From Pseudanabaena sp. PCC 6802 (GTDB lineage Bacteria; Cyanobacteriota; Cyanobacteriia; Pseudanabaenales; Pseudanabaenaceae), in NCBI RefSeq assembly GCF_000332175.1, contig NZ_KB235914.1, forward strand, positions 2,600,868 to 2,664,867: a stretch of 64,000 nt of DNA. The letters are read 5' to 3'. The position numbers and the translations under genes were made by a program. Of this stretch, positions 59,121 to 64,000 are shown in pieces (the first letter of the stretch is position 1; every line of letters begins with the position of its first letter). The notes under the pieces were generated by a model. It did not search any database and had not been told where the DNA came from. It was given only the letters and a program-made list of their open reading frames with translations.

Positions 59121-61376
59121 ATGAGCGAGCAGATAATCCCAAGTATTCAAGCACATCAGGAGTTTCTGCAAGGAAACTACAATCGTGCTGTGGAGTTATT
59201 CGAGCAGGAAATAGCTCAATATCCAGAGCGAGTATCGAACTATTGGTATTTAGGACTAGCTTTATTACTACAGGGGCAAGAAGCCGAAGCTCAGATGGCG
59301 TGGATGGCACCCGTGATGGATGCCAATCTAGAGCAAGCTCAAATATGGACGAGCGAACTGGTTAGCGTATTACAAACCGAAGTAGAACGCCAGCGAGCGC
59401 TGGCAGAATTATCGGTTAATGGGGATAGCCAGAATCTGAAAACAGCATGGGCAATTTGCCAGCACATTCGTGAGATCGACGCGGAAAATTTATCTAATCT
59501 CTGGCAGTTACTGCAACTCTCACTAGAGCTAGGAAATCTCAATGCGGACGATCGAATTCTAGAGCAAATAATAAATATTCTGAGAGCTTCGCCACCATCA
59601 CCTGCAATTGCCGATCGTTTGGTGCGAAAAGTTTTGCAACAACTTCTGAATTCCATTCCCGTTCGCCCATTAACATTTCAGCTAGCGAATGCTTGTTTGG
59701 GCAATAAATCAATCGATGCAGAAATCCTATTTGTTATGCTGCTCGCTAAAATGGATGCATTCACGCATGCACTACCATTGCCGCTTGCAATTGAATATGG
59801 CGAACTGTGCTTGAGGCTGCAACCCAAATGTCTAGAAGCAATTGCCAACCTGATTAATTGGTATCAAAATGCTGGTAAGAACCTGGAAAGTGTGAAGTTG
59901 GCGCAAAACATGCTCGCGATCGCGCATAAATTGGAAGATCGCATCGCTGCCAATTACCTGATGACGCGAGGTTTTATGCAGGCAGGCGGTCACTGGGCTG
60001 AAGCCCAAACTGCTTATCAAGAGTATATGGGTTCGGTGCGATCGCTAATTCAACTAGGTATACCGATAGATATCAATCATATTCTTAATATTACGACAAC
60101 TGGCGCATTTGCCTTTTATTTCGACGATCGCCCTCAAGCAACCCACCAGTTTCTGAGAGAACTGGGCAGATTCACGCAAACAAGAATTCGACAGCATTTC
60201 AGGTACGAAGAAATAGGTGAATCGGGTGCAGGTTCTGTAGGCGAGCCAAAAATCCGGGTTGGCTATTTATCTCAATGTTTGCGCAGGCATTCTGTCGGCT
60301 GGATATCACGCTGGCTCTTTCATTATCACGATTGCGATCGCTTTAAGATTTACGCCTATTCTTTAGTTCAGACAAACGATAATGTCCAACAGTTTATTGC
60401 CCATAGTTGCACGGAATTTCGACATTTATCACCTGCCGACTCAATCGATCGCATAGCTTCCCAAATTCAACAAGATAAAATTGATATCTTAGTCGATCTT
60501 GATAGTCTAACCTCAAAACGCTGCTATGGTGTATTGGCCTTGCGTCCTGCACCGATCCAGGTTACCTGGTTGGGGATGGATGCGCCTGGGCTACCTGCAG
60601 TTGATTATTTTATCGCCGATCCATATGTCCTGCCAGAAGTTGCCAGCGATTATTATGCCCAGAGAATCTGGCGATTGCCACAAACCTACGTTGCCGTAAA
60701 TGGGTTTGAATTAGCAGTACCAAGTCTGCGTCGCCAGTATCTTGACATCCCCCAAGATGCCGTAATTTACCTGAGTTGTCAAACTGCTGTCAAGCGACAT
60801 CCAGATACTGCCAGATTGCAACTAAAGATTATTAAGTCCGTTCCTAACAGTTATTTTCTGATCAAGGGTGGTGATGAAATAGAAGTAATTCAACAATTTT
60901 TCACACAAATTGCCCTAGAGGAAGAAGTAAGTTGCGATCGCCTCCGTTTCCTCCCTGAAGTCCCATCAGAAGAAATTCACCGTGCCAATTTAGGGGTTGC
61001 CGATGTAGTACTAGATACTTACCCCTATAATGGTGCAACTACTACTTTAGAGACTTTATGGGCGTGCATCCCTCTAGTTACCAGAGTAGGAGAACAGTTC
61101 GCCGCCCGCAATAGTTATACCATGATGGTGAATGCAGGCGTGACAGAGGGTATTGCTTGGACAGATGAAGAGTATGTAGAATGGGGAATTCGTCTTGGCA
61201 CAGATCCACATCTGAGACAAACAATCGCTCGCAAACTACATTTATCCAGACGTACATCCCCGCTTTGGAATGCAAAAGCCTTTACGCGAGAAATGGAAAA
61301 TGCTTACAGGCAGATGTGGCAAAAACATTTGGGCGATCGAGGTTCTAGCGATCTGAGGCTGAATACAGCGCTATAA
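59121..61376 (+). CDS. TPR-SPINDLY O-GlcNAc-transferase-like protein 5
   Basis: 751 residues, a tandem duplicate of the preceding gene. N-terminal YWYLGLALLLQGQEAEAQMAW near residue 35, GT domain from ~376 (IRVGYLSQCLRRHSVGWISR), TWLGMDAPGLPAVDYFIADP, YNGATTTLETLWACIPLVTR. WLGxDA subclass. Starts 2 bases after the previous stop. Confidence 0.88.
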   Translation: MSEQIIPSIQAHQEFLQGNYNRAVELFEQEIAQYPERVSNYWYLGLALLLQGQEAEAQMAWMAPVMDANLEQAQIWTSELVSVLQTEVERQRALAELSVNGDSQNLKTAWAICQHIREIDAENLSNLWQLLQLSLELGNLNADDRILEQIINILRASPPSPAIADRLVRKVLQQLLNSIPVRPLTFQLANACLGNKSIDAEILFVMLLAKMDAFTHALPLPLAIEYGELCLRLQPKCLEAIANLINWYQNAGKNLESVKLAQNMLAIAHKLEDRIAANYLMTRGFMQAGGHWAEAQTAYQEYMGSVRSLIQLGIPIDINHILNITTTGAFAFYFDDRPQATHQFLRELGRFTQTRIRQHFRYEEIGESGAGSVGEPKIRVGYLSQCLRRHSVGWISRWLFHYHDCDRFKIYAYSLVQTNDNVQQFIAHSCTEFRHLSPADSIDRIASQIQQDKIDILVDLDSLTSKRCYGVLALRPAPIQVTWLGMDAPGLPAVDYFIADPYVLPEVASDYYAQRIWRLPQTYVAVNGFELAVPSLRRQYLDIPQDAVIYLSCQTAVKRHPDTARLQLKIIKSVPNSYFLIKGGDEIEVIQQFFTQIALEEEVSCDRLRFLPEVPSEEIHRANLGVADVVLDTYPYNGATTTLETLWACIPLVTRVGEQFAARNSYTMMVNAGVTEGIAWTDEEYVEWGIRLGTDPHLRQTIARKLHLSRRTSPLWNAKAFTREMENAYRQMWQKHLGDRGSSDLRLNTAL

Positions 61377-61400
61377 TTAAGCAAAAAGTAGAGGTGTCCC

Positions 61401-61484
61401 ATGAGCGATTTGCAAACGAAAATACTAACAGATACTAGGATTACCGCTATATGGGATAAGACAGAATTGAAATTTCACCGATAG
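61401..61484 (+). other. Very short open frame of doubtful status
   Basis: 27 codons (MSDLQTKILTDTRITAIWDK...) in the gap between protein 5 and the next methyltransferase. An ATTACCGCTATAT segment inside resembles the tips of the MITE at 16299, so this may be a fragment of a small mobile element. Probably not a gene. Confidence 0.15.
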
Positions 61485-61511
61485 CCTTATTTTGAAACAG
61501 CTTAAACTATA

Positions 61512-62039
61512 ATGACATCTATAAAATTACACATTGGCGGTAAAACATCTCACCCCGAGTGGCAAATTGTTGACATTGAGCCGCGCCCAGAAGTTGATTA
61601 TGTATGTGATGCATCCGATCTAAGTCAGTTTGCAGACAATTCGGTGTCTGAAATTTATGCTAGTCACGTTCTGGAACACTTTCACTATGCTTTAGGAAAT
61701 GAATTGCTACTTACCCTTTTAGAGTGGTATCGAGTCCTCAAACCTCAAGGGAAGCTTATGCTTAGCGTCCCAGATCTGAGAACCTTATGCTGGCTGTATC
61801 TAAATCCCGATCTGGACTCTACAGAGCGCTATAAGATCATGCGGATGATATTTGGCGGACAGATAAATCAGTATGACGTTCATAAAGTTGGTTTTGATTT
61901 CGATCTCTTAGCTACTTACTTATCAGAAGTGGGATTTCAGGAATGTCAGCGCGTTGCAGAGTTTAATCTATTCAAAGATTGTAGCAGCATGCGCGTACTG
62001 GGCAATCTAATTAGCCTTAACGTCATTGCCACTAAATAA
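61512..62039 (+). CDS. SAM-dependent methyltransferase (type 11)
   Basis: 175 residues: LHIGGKTSHPEWQIVDIEPR, DASDLSQFADNSVSEIYASH (the Asp and the loop binding SAM), VLEHFHYALGN, EWYRVLKPQGKLMLSVPDL. A small class-I methyltransferase seen often in glycan clusters, acting on sugars or lipids. Substrate unknown. Confidence 0.85.
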   Translation: MTSIKLHIGGKTSHPEWQIVDIEPRPEVDYVCDASDLSQFADNSVSEIYASHVLEHFHYALGNELLLTLLEWYRVLKPQGKLMLSVPDLRTLCWLYLNPDLDSTERYKIMRMIFGGQINQYDVHKVGFDFDLLATYLSEVGFQECQRVAEFNLFKDCSSMRVLGNLISLNVIATK

Positions 62040-62838
62040 CACAAATCTATCCCAGCTATTACAATTTTTGTCTATTTCACAATTTTGGAACTAAACTTGC
62101 ATAAGGATTACAAGATTAGTAGGATAGATCCATATTACCAATCTCGTCTAACCTGCACGCAGGAATATTTAGCTCTGCTGCCGCGCTTACCGTACTATTA
62201 TCTTCATGTTCTAATTCTATTCGAGCTTTAACTCTCGGAAGTAAATGCTGCCATTGTAATGGACTGAGATCGGTAATTATTGAGATTTGGGGTTCTCGCT
62301 CAAATTCTAGATCTGGCTGCATAACTAAATTCATTACTACTTCCGCGATCGCCTCATCAGCAATTTCAGGGTCAGTATTAGTAGCATCTACTAACAAAGT
62401 AATGCGATCGCAGTTAGGAGATGTAAGAATTGCACTAAAGACTTCTCTCAATTCTTTAATAAGCCCCTCTGTCTTCGACCAAGCCGGGAAGATAATATAG
62501 TTGATTTCTCTTAAACCTAAACGGTCTAGCGATTCCACGGTAGAAGGCGATGGTTGATGTCTGGGATTAATAATCTCTGATGCCTGGCTTTTAATATCTA
62601 GCTCGTCAGCAATTACATCCCAAATCTTATCAAAAATATTTTCCCAATTATGTTCTTTAATAATATGCTCTCTTACTAACTGACTTCTGTGCAAAAGTTC
62701 AGATTCAGGTAAATTTAAAGCCCTCTCGATAATCTGTCGATTTTTATCGGGGTCATGAGTCAAGTAGATTGCATGGGGGCAATCAAAGCCACTTTCAGGA
62801 GTGACCAACGGTATTAACCCTCTGGCGCTATTTTCTAA

Positions 62839-63713
62839 GAAGCCATTTAGGAAGTAAAAGGCGCACCAAAAGCAGGTATAAATACTGATGAAGTCTAGTA
62901 TAAACCTGAAGAGATGCGCCGATCCTATAATACCGATTTATCCAACCAAGAATGGGAAATTATCGCACCCATGCTACCCAAACCATCAAAATGGGGTAGG
63001 CCACCCAAAACAAATATGCGAGAGTTACTGAATGCCATTTTCTATATACTCAAAAATGGTTGTACATGGCAGAATCTACCCCATGACTTTCCGCCTTACT
63101 CAACGGTCTATTTCTACTGGCAAAGGTGGGAAAGAACTGGGCTACTGGAGGAGATTAATCGCAAATTGAGCCAACAATTTAGGGAAAAGGTTAGTAAAGA
63201 GGCGACCCCAAGCTTGGTGAGTATCGATAGCCAGAGTGTGAAGACAACAGAAAGTGCGGGCAGTCGAGGTTTTGATGGCGGTAAGCAAATCAAGGGCAGA
63301 AAACGCTTCGCTATGGTTGACACCTTGGGCTTAGTTGTAAAGGTGTTGGTGTGTGCAGCTAACATCGGTGAAAGAGCAGGAGCTAAGCAGTTGTTACAGA
63401 ATCTCACATCTCCATTACCACGATTAGAGAAAATTCTGGTTGATGCTGGATTCTCTGGTGATGAAATCACACAATGGGTCAACGACAACTTCGGATGGCT
63501 TTGGGAAGTTAGCAAACGGGCAGACAATCAGAAAGGTTTTGTAGTGGAGTCAAAGCGTTGGGTGGTAGAGCGAACCTTTGCTTGGTTAGGTAATTGTCGT
63601 AGACTAAGCAAGGATTATGAATTTTATGAGCAAATGTCTGAATCGTTTATTTACTTGGCTTTAATCCGCAAAATGCTAAGAAATCTGGCAACTGCGACTT
63701 CCTAAATGGGTTC
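62839..63713 (+). mobile_element. 875-bp IS5-family element, copy B
   Basis: Same length and, as far as I can compare, same sequence as copy A. Flanked by TAA on both sides (62836-62838 and 63714-63716), the target duplication. Inserted in a glycosyltransferase gene. Confidence 0.93.
62914..63705 (+). CDS. IS5-family transposase (copy B)
   Basis: 263 residues, identical to the product of copy A: DUF4096-type N-terminus and DDE_Tnp_1 domain with Asp, Asp and Glu in the same positions. Intact, so the element is probably active. Transcribed opposite to the gene it interrupts. Confidence 0.93.
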   Translation: MRRSYNTDLSNQEWEIIAPMLPKPSKWGRPPKTNMRELLNAIFYILKNGCTWQNLPHDFPPYSTVYFYWQRWERTGLLEEINRKLSQQFREKVSKEATPSLVSIDSQSVKTTESAGSRGFDGGKQIKGRKRFAMVDTLGLVVKVLVCAANIGERAGAKQLLQNLTSPLPRLEKILVDAGFSGDEITQWVNDNFGWLWEVSKRADNQKGFVVESKRWVVERTFAWLGNCRRLSKDYEFYEQMSESFIYLALIRKMLRNLATATS

Positions 63714-64000
63714 TAAGATGACTGTGGCTTGTGCATCCATTGTCGCTGTATGAATATAGAAGTCACAGGTGTCAACTATCCATTGGTTAAATTCCAGATC
63801 GGCATTATTTACACTACCTAAAAAGTTAAAAGTATATTTTTTGCCATTTATAGTGGCATCGATTAAACCTGTAGGTGCCTGTAAAGATTTGCTGGCTACA
63901 TTTAAGCGAGCGTCCAAGCCTTTCAAGCTTTCGCAGGTATTCTCAAACCCCTTATAGGAGCCGAGAGTGCTGATGTGTAGAAGCTGGCGCTGTCCAACTG

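Larger units (their letters stand above)
62116..64000 (-). pseudogene. Glycosyltransferase split by the 875-bp IS
   Basis: The reading frame enters from the right edge (64000-63714, ending MDAQATVIL). It is interrupted by the IS at 62839-63713 and resumes after the TAA duplication with ENSARGLIPLVTPESGFDCP. Removing the IS and one TAA restores one continuous frame. The joint lies in the typical GT donor-binding stretch (E-N-x-A-R-G-x-I-P-x-V-T-P-E-S-G). The C-terminal 150 residues (AWSKTEGLIKELREVFSAIL and onward) are an extra domain of unknown role. The 5' end lies outside the window. Disrupted, so presumably inactive. Confidence 0.9.

Overview
The window reads as cyanobacterial chromosome. 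GCGATCGC-type palindromes (HIP1) are scattered throughout, and the gene set includes homogentisate phytyltransferase, a cyanobacterial-type AbrB regulator, CBS/GAF/PAS hybrid kinases and tandem TPR-SPINDLY glycosyltransferases. I cannot name the species from the sequence.

Layout. (1) 1-4742 is an integrated-element-like accessory region. Two paralogous cassettes (Cys-rich protein, C5 DNA methyltransferase, small AlpA/excisionase-like protein) face each other across a 3' fragment of a tRNA-Pro(GGG) gene. The right-hand methyltransferase has collapsed to 48 codons. Small DNA-binding genes and a UmuD-like peptidase follow. (2) 4804-10529 is bounded by two inverted, nearly identical 950-bp insertion sequences, one with a frameshifted transposase. 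They enclose a HicAB toxin-antitoxin, a truncated gene, a group II intron fragment and a C-regulated type II restriction-modification system. (3) 10530-16411 is a mobile-element pile-up: an IS110 transposase gene, a group II intron split by an 875-bp IS5-type element, a 40-bp tandem repeat array, an IS1380 transposase fragment and a MITE-like element. (4) 16441-30793 is mostly housekeeping (chromate transporter, tocopherol prenyltransferase, MnmA, SixA, SUI1, GpsA, an FAD oxidoreductase, TatD, AbrB, TonB, ExbD), interspersed with toxin-antitoxin modules and a solo TnpB element. (5) 30898-41946 is a signalling block: two giant CBS-GAF-PAS hybrid histidine kinases, a receiver-kinase protein overlapping the second by 4 bp, and an opposing GAF protein with an H-box but no ATPase domain. 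(6) 42233-64000 is a protein-modification island around a type IV pilin (56001-56555). It holds five SPINDLY/O-GlcNAc-transferase-like proteins, a TPR-glycosyltransferase-FkbM fusion, a TPR-arginine-methyltransferase-like fusion, a sugar aminotransferase, a hexapeptide-repeat acyltransferase, a small methyltransferase and a glycosyltransferase disrupted by a second copy of the 875-bp IS.

The most interesting candidate system is region 6. The sugar aminotransferase and acyltransferase could make an amino-sugar donor, the SPINDLY enzymes could put sugars on the pilin or other surface proteins, and the FkbM and PRMT-like domains could add methyl groups. Sequence alone supports the gene families and their proximity; the substrate link is inference. 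In region 1, the methyltransferase gene is notable because a second reading frame across it also carries recognisable methyltransferase-associated motifs.
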